From: Streptomyces ruber
GTDB lineage: Bacteria; Actinomycetota; Actinomycetes; Streptomycetales; Streptomycetaceae
Length of the DNA stretch: 64,000 nt
Direction: 5' to 3'
NCBI RefSeq assembly: GCF_014648075.1
Contig: NZ_BMQK01000008.1
Location: 186,001-250,000, forward strand
In this document: positions 41,458 through 50,047 of the stretch, piece after piece
Layout of the letters: every line of letters starts with the position of its first letter
How positions within the stretch are numbered: position 1 is the stretch's first letter
Position numbers and translations under genes: made by a program
Notes under the pieces: generated by a model
Seen by the model: only the letters and a program-made list of their open reading frames with translations
Database searches by the model: none
What the model was told of the DNA's origin: nothing

Positions 41458-42477
41458 TCAGTACGCGACGGGCCATCCGCTGCTCCAGTTCAGGAGGTTG
41501 ACGCCGAGCTTGGGCGTGCCGTTGTCCTGGCCGTCGTAGTAGTGGTAGACGATCAGGTCGCCGTCGACGTCCTTGTAGATCGACTGGCCGCCGGGACCGA
41601 TGTACCGGCCGTGCGACTCCAGCACCGGGGTGCCGCCGTTGTTCGTCAGCGCGACTCCGTTCTTGTCGCGGTACGGGCCGGTGACGGAGGTGGCGCGGCC
41701 GACCTTGACCTTGTACGTGGAGCTGGTGCCGGCGCAGCAGGTGTCGTACGAGGCGAAGAGGTAGTAGTAGCCGTTGCGCTTGACGATGTACGGGGCCTCG
41801 ACCGCCTTGGTACCGGTCGGGCGGTACGCCAGCGAGTACCGCGTCGTGTTGGACGAGAGCTGCTTGCCGGTGGAGGGGTTGATCTGGATCATCTTGATCC
41901 CGCCCCACCAGCTGCCGAAGGACAGCCACCACCTGCCGTCGTCGTCGACGAAGAGGTTGGGGTCGATGGCGTTGTAGTCGGCGGCCGAGCTGGAGGTGTG
42001 CACGACGCCCTGGTCGGTCCAGCTGCCCGGCTGCCCGGTGGACGAGGTGGCCAGCCCGATCGCCGAGTTCTGCGATCCGAAGGAGGAGACGGAGTAGTAC
42101 ATCAGGTACCTGCCGCCCTGGTACGAGATGTCCGGCGCCCAGGCCTCCGGCACGGAGGAGTACGTCGACCACCAGCCCGGCTTCGTGCGGAAGGCGTCCG
42201 CGCCCGCGCTGAACGCGATCCGGTCGGTGGAGGACTTGAAGGAGATGCCACCGCCGGTGGCGTACACCAGGTACTGGCCGGACGAGGTGCGGATCATCGT
42301 GGGGTCGTGGATGACGGTCGACCCGGTGACGTGGCCCGGGTTCGGGTACGCGCTCGCCGTGCCGGGGACGAGGGCCAGCAGGACGGCCGCGGGGACGGCG
42401 AGGAGCGCGGTTCTGCGGGAGGCGCGGAGAGTGCGGGGAGTGCGGGGGGTGCGGGGAGTGCGGAAGGAACGGCTCAC
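41458..42477 (-). CDS. Secreted GH43 endo-1,5-alpha-L-arabinanase
   Basis: 339-residue exported glycoside hydrolase. The N-terminal region has RTP repeats, twin arginines (ASRRTALLAVPAAVLLALVP) and a cleavage site near ASA43. The five-bladed propeller has the three GH43 acids: D58 (IHDPTMI), D172 (AIDPNLF) and E228 (VEAPYIV). It would cut arabinan in plant pectin to arabino-oligosaccharides. GTG at 42477 with GGAGG. Its promoter and a downstream 14-bp element match those of the arabinofuranosidase/importer operon at 52-57 kb, so the two act together. Confidence 0.92.
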   Translation of the reverse strand: MSRSFRTPRTPRTPRTLRASRRTALLAVPAAVLLALVPGTASAYPNPGHVTGSTVIHDPTMIRTSSGQYLVYATGGGISFKSSTDRIAFSAGADAFRTKPGWWSTYSSVPEAWAPDISYQGGRYLMYYSVSSFGSQNSAIGLATSSTGQPGSWTDQGVVHTSSSAADYNAIDPNLFVDDDGRWWLSFGSWWGGIKMIQINPSTGKQLSSNTTRYSLAYRPTGTKAVEAPYIVKRNGYYYLFASYDTCCAGTSSTYKVKVGRATSVTGPYRDKNGVALTNNGGTPVLESHGRYIGPGGQSIYKDVDGDLIVYHYYDGQDNGTPKLGVNLLNWSSGWPVAY

Positions 42478-42518
42478 TCGGAACCTCCGGAAAAGTGGGG
42501 GAATGCGCGTATGGACGT

Positions 42519-42598
42519 CCGAAATACCGAACGTCGGCCGTCCTGTCGGACGTTTATGCGCCAGCCCGCAACGTAGAATCGAAGCGCTTGCGCGTCAA
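42519..42598 (-). promoter_or_regulatory. Arabinanase promoter with LacI-like operator, copy 1
   Basis: Minus strand: -35 TTGACG (42598-42593), 17-bp spacer, -10 TACGTT (42575-42570). The spacer contains CGAAGCGCTTGCG, with the LacI-type palindrome AAGCGCTT (42582-42589). Downstream of the start a 14-mer CCGAAATACCGAAC lies at 42519-42532. Both elements recur at 56867-56934. Confidence 0.75.
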
Positions 42599-42786
42599 CG
42601 CCTCGCGCAGGGGCAACTCTCGTTGCCCGCCGTCGACTTCGCACCGCTCCGTCACTCGACCGATATCCCGTACAACAAGCGTCCGGAACAATTCGTTCAG
42701 CGATCGCTATCGCACAATTCCGGCCTTACTTCATCCCCACGCGATCCTTCGGTTACGGATGGGCCGGACCCGGATAGCGTGGATAT

Positions 42787-43197
42787 ATGCGGCTCAGCGG
42801 CCTAGAGGATTCCGAGACGGTCTTGTTGAAACGGCACTTCACCGAAGCGAACGTGTCCGTCCTGCGCGCCATGGTGGAGGACAGGGCGGCCGCCGAGGGA
42901 CTGGCCGGGGTGCGCCTGGGCGAGTTCACCCTGGCCATCAGCGAGATCGCCGACAACGCGATCGAGCACGCGGGCGGCCGCGGCCATCTCGAACTGCGCC
43001 GCAGGGCGGACGAGCTGGAGTGCCGTATCACCGACAACGGCCCCGGCTTCACGCCCGCGATCCCCGAACTCCTGCCGGGCCTCGACGACGACCGCTCCGG
43101 CCGCGGCCTCTGGCTCGCCCATCTGGTCACCGACCGCCTCACCATCGCGGCGGGCACCTCGGGGGCCGCGGTGACCCTGGCGATGCGTCTGCACTGA
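42787..43197 (+). CDS. Anti-sigma-factor-type HATPase (RsbW-like)
   Basis: 136-residue GHKL ATPase without a sensor domain, as in the SpoIIAB/RsbW switch kinases. N box N57 (SEIADNAIEHAGG), G1 box DNGPGF (D83) and G2 box GRGLWL are intact, so it should bind ATP and may phosphorylate an anti-sigma-factor antagonist. TAGCGT lies 6 bases before the ATG (leaderless). It stands at the head of a cluster with sigma-B-like promoters, making a role in the stress sigma network plausible (inference). No antagonist or sigma gene is within the window. Confidence 0.85.
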   Translation: MRLSGLEDSETVLLKRHFTEANVSVLRAMVEDRAAAEGLAGVRLGEFTLAISEIADNAIEHAGGRGHLELRRRADELECRITDNGPGFTPAIPELLPGLDDDRSGRGLWLAHLVTDRLTIAAGTSGAAVTLAMRLH

Positions 43198-43246
43198 ACC
43201 GAGCGCCCGCCGCCTCCCCTGGTTCCGGTTCCGAGCGAATCAAGGA

Positions 43247-43270
43247 GATTGTGCGGCGACGCCGGGGTAC
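43247..43270 (+). promoter_or_regulatory. Sigma-B-like promoter for DUF4383 operon
   Basis: GATT (43247-43250), 14 bases, GGGTAC (43265-43270). This fits the Streptomyces sigma-B consensus GNNT-N14-16-GGGTAC/T (established knowledge). The start codon lies about 50 bp downstream. Confidence 0.65.
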
Positions 43271-43322
43271 TCGCTGCGCGCTGGGGAGCACCGCACGCCA
43301 CCGCAGAGAGGGCTGAACCGCC

Positions 43323-43778
43323 ATGACGACCCACGCAGGCACCTCACGCACGACGCGTACGCCCGTCCAGAAGGCGGCCGTCGCCGTCGGCGCGGTCTTC
43401 CTGCTGGTGGGCATCCTGGGCTTCATCCCCGGGATCACCACGCACTACGACACGATGTCGTTCGCCTCGCACCACTCCGAGGCCAAGCTGCTCGGGATCT
43501 TCCAGGTCTCCGTGCTGCACAACCTGGTCCACCTGGCCTTCGGCGTGGCGGGGCTCGCGCTGGCGCGCACCGCCTCCGCCGCCCGTACGTACCTGCTGGC
43601 CGGTGGGGCGATCTACCTGGTGCTGTGGCTGTACGGCATGTTCATCGGCCACGACAGCGCGGCCAACTTCGTGCCGGTGAACACCGCCGACAACTGGCTG
43701 CACTTCTTCCTCGGCATCGGCATGATCGCGCTCGGCGCGCTGCTCGGCCGCTCCGCCACGACCACCGCCCGGAGGTGA
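43323..43778 (+). CDS. DUF4383 membrane protein
   Basis: 151-residue integral membrane protein of the DUF4383 family, with four hydrophobic helices (AAVAVGAVFLLVGILGFIPG, HNLVHLAFGVAGLALA, YLLAGGAIYLVLWLYGMFIG, LHFFLGIGMIALGALLG). Conserved HN...HLxFG and a periplasmic TTHYDTMSF loop are family features. Function unknown; members are common in actinobacterial general-stress regulons. First gene of a unit continuing with an unknown protein and a dehydrogenase, preceded by a sigma-B-like promoter. Confidence 0.85.
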   Translation: MTTHAGTSRTTRTPVQKAAVAVGAVFLLVGILGFIPGITTHYDTMSFASHHSEAKLLGIFQVSVLHNLVHLAFGVAGLALARTASAARTYLLAGGAIYLVLWLYGMFIGHDSAANFVPVNTADNWLHFFLGIGMIALGALLGRSATTTARR

Positions 43779-43784
43779 CCGGCG

Positions 43785-44267
43785 ATGAGCACGACGCACA
43801 CGAAGAAGGCGCTCTGGACCGCCGCAGCGGGGCTCGCCGCCGGCGGGGCCGCCGCCGTCGCACAGCGCTCGCGGGCCCGCCGGACGGCCCCGGCCGACAC
43901 GGACCGCTGGCTGGCCGTCACGGTCAACCGCGGTCCCGGTGACATCCAGCCCGACAAGCTCCCGGCGCCGCTGCAGGAGTACGGCGAACGGATCGAGACG
44001 CGGATCCGCCCGGCCCCCGGTGACCGGGGCACGGAACTGGCGGTGCGGCTGAAGGAGCCGCAGCCGGAGGCGGCGCACTCCGTCACCGCGCGGATCGCGG
44101 GCGACGACCCGCGCCAGGACCTGCGCCGCGCCCTGCGCGAGGCCAAGTCGCTGCTGGAGGCGGGCGAGGTCATGCGGCCCGACACACCGCCCACCACCCA
44201 CGACACTCCCGGCGGCAAGCTCGTCGGGCTGCTGAGCCGGCGCGCGAGCGGGGAGGGAGTGCTGTGA
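43785..44267 (+). CDS. Hypothetical protein, SRPBCC-associated type
   Basis: 160-residue protein starting with a hydrophobic Ala-rich helix (LWTAAAGLAAGGAAAVAQ), probably a membrane anchor, followed by a soluble domain (WLAVTVNRGPGDIQPDKLPA, GTELAVRLKEP, ARIAGDDPRQDLRRALREAK). The pattern is like the C-terminal part of polyketide cyclase/dehydrase-like stress proteins of actinobacteria. GGAGGTGA precedes the ATG. The stop overlaps the GTG of the dehydrogenase (GTGA), so the products are made together. Function unknown. Confidence 0.7.
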   Translation: MSTTHTKKALWTAAAGLAAGGAAAVAQRSRARRTAPADTDRWLAVTVNRGPGDIQPDKLPAPLQEYGERIETRIRPAPGDRGTELAVRLKEPQPEAAHSVTARIAGDDPRQDLRRALREAKSLLEAGEVMRPDTPPTTHDTPGGKLVGLLSRRASGEGVL

Positions 44268-45439
44268 AGGCACTGTGCTGGGAAGGCGTCAACAAGCTCT
44301 CCGTCGAGCAGGTGCCGGACCCCGAGCTGCGGGGCGACCAGGACGTGATCGTACGGCTGGTCGCGGGCACCACGTGCGGCTCCGACCTGCACCTGATCGG
44401 CGGATACATCCCCGCCATGCGGGCCGGGGACGTCATCGGGCACGAGTTCCTCGGCGAGGTCGTCGAGGTCGGCAGCGCCGTGCGCAAGCACAAGGTGGGC
44501 GACCGGGTGGTCGTGTGCTCCTTCGTCGGCTGCGGCCGGTGCTGGTACTGCGCCAACGACCTGTGGTCCCTGTGCGACAACACCAACACCAACCCCGGCA
44601 TCGGGGAGGCCATGTTCGGCGCCGCCACCGGCGGCATCTTCGGCTACTCGCACGCCATGGGCGGACTGCGCGGCAGCCACGCCGAGTACGTGCGCGTCCC
44701 GTTCGCGGACTACGGCGCCTTCAAGGTCCCGGAGGGCGTCGACGACACCAGCGCGCTGTTCGTGTCCGACTCGGTGCCGACCGGCTGGATGGGCGCCGAC
44801 CTCGCGGGCGTGAAGCCCGGGGACGTGGTCGCCGTGTGGGGCTGCGGGGCCGTCGGGCAGATGGCGGCGCGCGCGGCGATGCTGCTCGGCGCGGAACGCG
44901 TGATCTCCATCGACCGGCTCCCCGAGCGGCTGGAGATGACCGAGCGGCACATCGGCAGCGAGGTCATCGACTACACCGCCACCGACGTCGAGGCCGAGCT
45001 GCGGGAACGCACCGGCGGCCGGGGTCCGGACGTGTGCATCGAGGCGGTCGGCATGGAGGCGCACGGCGACACCCCCATGCACGTCTACGACCAGGTCAAG
45101 CAGCAGCTGCGGCTGCAGACGGACCGCCCGACCGCCGTCCGGCAGGCGATCCGCGCCTGCCGCAAGGGCGGCACGGTGTTCGTCCTCGGCGTCTTCGGCG
45201 GCGCCGTCGACAAGTTCCCGCTCGGCGCGGTGGTCAACAAGGGCCTGACCCTGCGGGGCGCCCAGATGCACGGCCAGCGCTACATCCCGATGCTGCTGGA
45301 CCGCGTGGCGGCGGGCGAACTGGGCACGAGCCACCTGGCGACCCACTCCGTGTCCCTGGACGAGGCGCCGCGGGCGTACGAGATGTTCAAGAAGAAGACG
45401 GACGGCTGCGTCCGCGCGGTCATCCGGCCGGGCGGCTGA
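44264..45439 (+). CDS. Zinc-dependent formaldehyde-dehydrogenase-like alcohol dehydrogenase
   Basis: 391-residue medium-chain dehydrogenase. Catalytic zinc: TTCGSDLH and GHEFLGEV; structural zinc cysteines VGCGRCWYCANDLWSLC; Rossmann fold VVAVWGCGAVGQMAARAA. The long insertion with DTPMHVYDQVKQQLRLQTD is typical of glutathione-independent formaldehyde dehydrogenase relatives. It may detoxify aldehydes during stress. GTG start overlapping the preceding gene's stop. Same operon as DUF4383, so presumed sigma-B controlled. Confidence 0.88.
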   Translation: MKALCWEGVNKLSVEQVPDPELRGDQDVIVRLVAGTTCGSDLHLIGGYIPAMRAGDVIGHEFLGEVVEVGSAVRKHKVGDRVVVCSFVGCGRCWYCANDLWSLCDNTNTNPGIGEAMFGAATGGIFGYSHAMGGLRGSHAEYVRVPFADYGAFKVPEGVDDTSALFVSDSVPTGWMGADLAGVKPGDVVAVWGCGAVGQMAARAAMLLGAERVISIDRLPERLEMTERHIGSEVIDYTATDVEAELRERTGGRGPDVCIEAVGMEAHGDTPMHVYDQVKQQLRLQTDRPTAVRQAIRACRKGGTVFVLGVFGGAVDKFPLGAVVNKGLTLRGAQMHGQRYIPMLLDRVAAGELGTSHLATHSVSLDEAPRAYEMFKKKTDGCVRAVIRPGG

Positions 45440-45504
45440 GCGAAACGGGTGCCGGGTGCCCCGCTCCCCGTTTGCGGTCCGCCCGGACGGGGACCCGGCT
45501 GCCC

Positions 45505-46443
45505 ATGACGTCCCGTACGAAGCCCCTGACCTCCCGTGCGAAGCAGCGCCGCCTGCCGCGGCAGAACCGGACCCTGTGGTTGCTGGACCGTCTGGAACGG
45601 GAGCCACGGGCCGACCGGGTGATCGAGACCCTCCGCAAGGGCGTGCGCGCCCTGCCGCTGGGCTCCGGCCGCGACCTGCTGCACGGCAGGTGGCTGGGGC
45701 ACCCGGTGCATCCGCTGGCCGTGCAGGTGCCCATCGGGAGCTGGTTCTCCGCGGCCGTGCTCGACCTGCGGCCCGGCCGCTCCCGCGAGGCGGGACTGCT
45801 GGTCGGGGTGGGGCTGGCCGCGGCCGCCCCCGCCGCGCTCGCGGGGGCCGTCGACTGGGCCGAGCTGCACCGCGAGCAGCAGCGCGTCGGACTGGTCCAC
45901 GCCCTGGCCAACACGGCGGCGGTCGGCCTGTACGCGGCCTCGCTCGTCTGCCGCGTCAGGGGCCGCGCCGGAGCCGGCCGGGCCTATGGCTTCCTGGGGC
46001 TGACCGCGGTCGGGATCGGCGGCATGCTGGGCGGCCACATGGCCTACCGCCAGGCCTCCGGCGCCAATCACGCCGAGGAGGTCCCGCACGTCGTCCGTGA
46101 GGGCTGGCACCGGGTCGGGGCCGTGGCCGATCTCCCGGCCGGCGAGCCCGTGCGGCGCAGCGTGGACGACGTGCCCGTGCTGGTGGTGCGGGAGCCCGGC
46201 GGGCAGGTCCACGCGCTGGCGGAGCGGTGCAGCCACCTCGGGGGTCCCCTCGCCGAGGGCACCGTCGCCGACGGATGCGTCCGCTGTCCCTGGCACGGCA
46301 GCGTCTTCCGGCTCGCCGACGGCTGGAACGTACGCGGCCCGGCCACCGCCCCGCAGCCCGCGTTCGACACCCGGATCGTCGACGGCCACGTCGAGGTACG
46401 GCTGCGCGAGCGGGCCCCGCACGACGGTGCCCTGACCGCCTGA
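45505..46443 (+). CDS. DUF2231 membrane domain fused to Rieske [2Fe-2S] domain
   Basis: 312-residue fusion. Residues about 55-190 are a DUF2231 domain with four hydrophobic helices (HPVHPLAVQVPIGSWFSAAV, GLLVGVGLAAAAPAALAG, HALANTAAVGLYAASLVC, FLGLTAVGIGGMLGGHMA). Residues about 200-305 are a Rieske ferredoxin domain with ligands C242-x-H244 and C261-x2-H264 (CSHLGG, CPWHGSVF). No oxygenase catalytic domain is present, so it is likely a membrane-tethered electron carrier. ATG at 45505, 65 bp after the dehydrogenase and possibly co-transcribed. The redox partner is unknown. Confidence 0.88.
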   Translation: MTSRTKPLTSRAKQRRLPRQNRTLWLLDRLEREPRADRVIETLRKGVRALPLGSGRDLLHGRWLGHPVHPLAVQVPIGSWFSAAVLDLRPGRSREAGLLVGVGLAAAAPAALAGAVDWAELHREQQRVGLVHALANTAAVGLYAASLVCRVRGRAGAGRAYGFLGLTAVGIGGMLGGHMAYRQASGANHAEEVPHVVREGWHRVGAVADLPAGEPVRRSVDDVPVLVVREPGGQVHALAERCSHLGGPLAEGTVADGCVRCPWHGSVFRLADGWNVRGPATAPQPAFDTRIVDGHVEVRLRERAPHDGALTA

Positions 46444-46461
46444 GGCGGGTGCGGGGCCCCG

Positions 46462-47556
46462 TCAGGGCACGGCGCTCTCCTCGAAGATCATGCCGGTGAC
46501 GGCGCCGAGTCCGCCCTCGGCCAGGGCCCGGCGCTGCCGCTGCGCGCCGGTGCCCTGCCGCAGCAGACGGTGGACGAGCGAGGTGACCTCACGTGTGTCG
46601 CCGGCCGCGTCCAGCGCGGGGGCGATGTGCTCCAGCAGCCGGTGGACGACGAGATCGGCCCGGCGGCGTGAACCCCCGGGGTCGACCAGCGCGTCACCGA
46701 GCCCGTACCGGGCGGCCTGCCACATCGCCACCTGCGCCAGCTCGGCCGGGCAGTCCGGGACCGGCCGGTGCGCGGCGGTCTCGCGCAGGGCGGTGACGAC
46801 GAGGGCGCGGACGATGCCCGCGAACATCACCGCCTCGTCCGCGCGCAGCTGCACGTCCAGGCAGCGCACCTCCACCGTGGGATAGCGCTCGGACAGCCGG
46901 GCCTGCCAGTACAGCTGGCCGGTGTCCGCGATGACGCCGGTGGACAGCAGGCCCTCCACGCGTGCCCGGTAGTCGGCCTCGTCCGCGAAGCGCGGCGGGA
47001 CGCCGCTGACCGGCCAGCGGCCGAAGACGATCGTGCGCCAGCTGGCGAAGCCCGTGTCGTGCCCGTCCCACAGCGGGGAGTTGGCCGACATCGCGGTCAG
47101 GGTCGGCAGCCAGACGCGGATGCGGTTCAGCACCTCGACGCCGGCCCGGCGGCCCGGCACGGCCACGTGCACGTGCATGCCGTTGATGAGCTGCTCGGCG
47201 ACCAGTTGCGGGGCCTGCTCCTGCATGGCCTGGTACCGGGCCTGTCCGGTGACGGCGACCGGGGCGCCCTGCCGCAGCGGGAAGGCGGCGCAGGCGGCGA
47301 GCCGGCAGCCGTGCGCCTCCGCCGCCCCGGCCGCCGCGTGCCGCAGGCGGAGCAGGTGTCCGCCGACCTCCTCGAGCGTCCCGCACACGGGCGTGGCCAC
47401 CTCGACCTGGCCCTGGAGCAGCTCCGGCTGGATCTCCCGGTCGGCCACGAACGACTGCAGACCGGCGGCGGCCCGCACCTTCTCCGCCTGCTCGGCCAGC
47501 CGGCCCGTGGCCGGGTCGATCAGCAGGTACTCCTCCTCGACACCGACTGTCGCCAC
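46462..47556 (-). CDS. YbdK-type carboxylate-amine ligase (glutamate-cysteine ligase 2)
   Basis: 364-residue ATP-dependent ligase of the GCS2 family. The start VGVEEEYLLIDPATG, the FVADREIQPELLQGQVEVAT segment and NGMHVHVAVP plus the RYPTVEVRCLDVQ motif are diagnostic. Family members join glutamate to cysteine weakly; in actinobacteria, which use mycothiol, the product is usually unknown. GTG at 47556. It is convergent with the Rieske fusion and divergent from a sigma-B-promoted membrane protein. Confidence 0.88.
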   Translation of the reverse strand: MATVGVEEEYLLIDPATGRLAEQAEKVRAAAGLQSFVADREIQPELLQGQVEVATPVCGTLEEVGGHLLRLRHAAAGAAEAHGCRLAACAAFPLRQGAPVAVTGQARYQAMQEQAPQLVAEQLINGMHVHVAVPGRRAGVEVLNRIRVWLPTLTAMSANSPLWDGHDTGFASWRTIVFGRWPVSGVPPRFADEADYRARVEGLLSTGVIADTGQLYWQARLSERYPTVEVRCLDVQLRADEAVMFAGIVRALVVTALRETAAHRPVPDCPAELAQVAMWQAARYGLGDALVDPGGSRRRADLVVHRLLEHIAPALDAAGDTREVTSLVHRLLRQGTGAQRQRRALAEGGLGAVTGMIFEESAVP

Positions 47557-47635
47557 CGAAGCACCTCTCCGTCCGTGCCCGTCCGTCCAAGTGCCGCGGA
47601 ACCGCCCCAGCCAAACCTGTGGTGGCGGGCCCGGC

Positions 47636-47660
47636 GGATGGAGGCGCCGTCCCGGGGTAC
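47636..47660 (+). promoter_or_regulatory. Sigma-B-like promoter for the 174-aa membrane protein
   Basis: GGAT (47636-47639), 15 bases, GGGTAC (47655-47660), matching GNNT-N14-16-GGGTAC. The ATG at 47671 is only 10 bases after the -10 element, so the transcript would be leaderless or nearly so. Confidence 0.6.
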
Positions 47661-47670
47661 CCGCCGGCGC

Positions 47671-48195
47671 ATGATCAAGCGTGCACTGTGGCAGGGGCTG
47701 GTGGCCGGGACCGCCGGAGCGGTCGTGATGACGCTCGCCGAGAAGGCCGAGCAGGCCGTCACCGGCCGGCCCGACTCACACGTACCGGCGCGGGTCCTCC
47801 TGCGCCTGACCGGCCGGCCCGAACGCCCCGGGAAGCAGCCGCTGCCGGTCAACTGGGCCATGCACTTCGGTCAGGCCGCCCTGCTCGGGGTGGTGCGCTC
47901 GGTCATGGCCCAGGCCGGACTGCGCGGACCGCTCGCCTCGGCCAAGTTCGCCGTCGTCCGCCTCACCAACGACCAGATCCTCGAGAACGCGACCGGTGTC
48001 GGCGCCCCGCCCACCACCTGGCCGCGCGGGGAACTGGCCGTGGACCTGCTACACAAGACCGTCTACGCGTTCGTCACCGGTGCCGTGGCGGACGCCCTGG
48101 CCGCCCGCGACGGCGCCGGACCCGGGCAGCGCCACGCCGCGGTCCGCCCGGGCCGCCACGCCGACGTCGGCCCCCTCCCGCGCGGGGACGTCTGA
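47671..48195 (+). CDS. Hypothetical membrane-associated protein
   Basis: 174-residue protein not assigned to a named family. It begins with a hydrophobic helix (LWQGLVAGTAGAVVMTLAEK), and a second glycine-rich helix appears later (NWAMHFGQAALLGVVRSVMA); a third segment is TVYAFVTGAVADALAA. The layout recalls small actinobacterial membrane proteins of stress regulons that carry an internal duplication. A sigma-B-like -10 lies 10 bases before the ATG. It ends 2 bp from the convergent ctaD gene. Confidence 0.7.
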   Translation: MIKRALWQGLVAGTAGAVVMTLAEKAEQAVTGRPDSHVPARVLLRLTGRPERPGKQPLPVNWAMHFGQAALLGVVRSVMAQAGLRGPLASAKFAVVRLTNDQILENATGVGAPPTTWPRGELAVDLLHKTVYAFVTGAVADALAARDGAGPGQRHAAVRPGRHADVGPLPRGDV

Positions 48196-48197
48196 GT

Positions 48198-49910
48198 TCA
48201 CGCCTGCGTGTCCTTGTGGCCGGCGGCGTCGATGACGTCGCGTCGGCCGACGTTCTCCACCTGTTCCGCCCGGCCCACGGACGGATGGTGCAGCTCGAAG
48301 GCGGGCGACTCGGAGCGGATGCGCGGGAGGGTGACGAAGTTGTGCCGCGGCGGCGGGCACGAGGTCGCCCACTCCAGCGAGCGCCCGTAGCCCCACGGGT
48401 CGTCCTCCTCGACCTTCCGGCCGTACCTGGCGGTCTTCCACACGTTGTACAGGAACGGCAGCGTGGACAGGCCGAGCAGGAACGCGCCGATGGTGGAGAG
48501 GGTGTTGAGCCAGGTGAACCCGTCGGCGGCCAGGTAGTCGGCGTACCGGCGCGGCATGCCCTCGGCGCCCAGCCAGTGCTGCACCAGGAACGTCATGTGG
48601 AAGCCCGCGAACAGCGACCAGAAGTGGATCTTCCCCAGGCGTTCGTCGAGCATCGTGCCGGTCATCTTCGGCCACCAGAAGTGGAACCCGGCGAACATCG
48701 CGAAGACGATCGTGCCGAACAGCACGTAGTGGAAGTGCGCCACGACGAAGTAGGTGTCGTGGACGTGGAAGTCCATCGGCGGGGAGGCGAGGATGATGCC
48801 GGTCAGCCCGCCGAAGAGGAAGGTGACCAGGAAACCGAAGGCCCAGAGCATCGGTGTCTCGAAGGACAGCGATCCCTTCCACATGGTGCCGATCCAGTTG
48901 AAGAACTTCACCCCGGTGGGCACGGCGATCAGGAAGGACATGAAGGAGAAGAACGGCAGCAGGACGGCGCCGGTGGCGAACATGTGGTGGGCCCACACGG
49001 TCGCGGACAGCCCGGTGATGGCGATGGTGGCGCCGACCAGGCCCATGTAGCCGAAGATCGGCTTGCGGGAGAAGACCGGGATGATCTCGGTGACCACGCC
49101 GAAGAACGGCAGCGCCAGGATGTAGACCTCCGGATGGCCGAAGAACCAGAACAGGTGCTGCCACAGCAGCGGGCCGCCGACCTCCGGGGAGAAGACGTGC
49201 GAGCCGAAGCGCCGGTCGGCCGCCAGCACCAGCAGCGCCGCCGCCAGCACGGGGAAGGCCAGCAGCACGAGCACCGAGGTCAGCAGGATGTTCCAGGTGA
49301 AGATCGGCATCCGGAACATGGTCATGCCGGGGGCCCGCAGACAGATGATCGTGGTGATGAAGTTGACGGCGCCGAGGATGGTGCCGAAGCCGGACAGGGC
49401 GAGTCCCATGACCCACATGTCGGCCCCGATGGAGGGGGTCCGTTCCTCGCGGCTGAGCGGGGTGTAGGCGGTCCAGCCGAAGTCGGGGGCGCCCTGGTGG
49501 GTGAGGAGGGCGCCCAGCACGATCAGGCCGCCGAAGAGGAACAGCCAGTACGACAGCATGTTCAGCCGCGGGAAGGCGACGTCCGGCGCCCCGATCTGCA
49601 GCGGCATGATCGCGTTGGCGAAACCGGCGAACGTCGGGGTGGCGAACAGCAGCAGCATCAGCGTGCCGTGCATGGTGAACGTCTGGTTGTACTGCTCGTT
49701 GGAGAGGATCTGCATCCCCGGCCGCGCCAGCTCCGCCCGCATCAGCAGGGCCATCGCCCCGGCGATCAGGAAGAAGGCGAACGAGGTGATCAGGTAGAGG
49801 TGCCCGATCTTCTTGTGGTCCGTCGTCGTCACCCAGGAGATGACCACCTGTCCCTTGCTGCGGCGTTCCGCCGCCGGCACGGGGGAGACGGGTTCTGTCT
49901 GTGTCGCCAT
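48198..49910 (-). CDS. ctaD: Cytochrome c oxidase subunit I
   Basis: 570-residue catalytic subunit of an aa3-type oxidase with twelve transmembrane helices. All cofactor ligands are present: heme a ligand H81 (MHGTLM), CuB ligands H259 (FFGHPEVYIL, with cross-link Y263), H308 and H309, and heme a3/a ligands H392 and H394 (AHFHY). No subunit II, III or Cox assembly genes are nearby, so it is a stand-alone paralogue of the main ctaD, probably using shared partner subunits under particular conditions. ATG at 49910. Same strand as the CDO operon but separated by a 14-bp hairpin. Confidence 0.95.
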   Translation of the reverse strand: MATQTEPVSPVPAAERRSKGQVVISWVTTTDHKKIGHLYLITSFAFFLIAGAMALLMRAELARPGMQILSNEQYNQTFTMHGTLMLLLFATPTFAGFANAIMPLQIGAPDVAFPRLNMLSYWLFLFGGLIVLGALLTHQGAPDFGWTAYTPLSREERTPSIGADMWVMGLALSGFGTILGAVNFITTIICLRAPGMTMFRMPIFTWNILLTSVLVLLAFPVLAAALLVLAADRRFGSHVFSPEVGGPLLWQHLFWFFGHPEVYILALPFFGVVTEIIPVFSRKPIFGYMGLVGATIAITGLSATVWAHHMFATGAVLLPFFSFMSFLIAVPTGVKFFNWIGTMWKGSLSFETPMLWAFGFLVTFLFGGLTGIILASPPMDFHVHDTYFVVAHFHYVLFGTIVFAMFAGFHFWWPKMTGTMLDERLGKIHFWSLFAGFHMTFLVQHWLGAEGMPRRYADYLAADGFTWLNTLSTIGAFLLGLSTLPFLYNVWKTARYGRKVEEDDPWGYGRSLEWATSCPPPRHNFVTLPRIRSESPAFELHHPSVGRAEQVENVGRRDVIDAAGHKDTQA

Positions 49911-49979
49911 CAGCTTCCTCGATCGGCAGCGAGCGGTGCGTGGACGGATACGGCGACGAAGGCCGGCGGTGCAGGACGG

Positions 49980-50010
49980 ACCGGCGGTACAGGGGTCCTG
50001 TACCGCCGGT
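49980..50010. terminator. Perfect 14-bp stem-loop upstream of ctaD
   Basis: ACCGGCGGTACAGG (49980-49993), GGT loop, CCTGTACCGCCGGT (49997-50010). It lies after the stop of the catalase-fold gene and before ctaD, both on the minus strand, so it probably ends the upstream operon or attenuates entry into ctaD. A near-copy of the left arm (GGCGGTGCAGG) lies just beside it. Confidence 0.7.
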
Positions 50011-50047
50011 CTTCGTGCCGGGCACCGTGTATCCAGCCTGGCGGCAA

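Noticed and set aside
39323..41539. 738-codon open frame on the plus strand
   Set aside because: Runs out of frame through the aminotransferase gene, with Arg/Pro/Gly-rich content typical of shadow frames in high-GC DNA.
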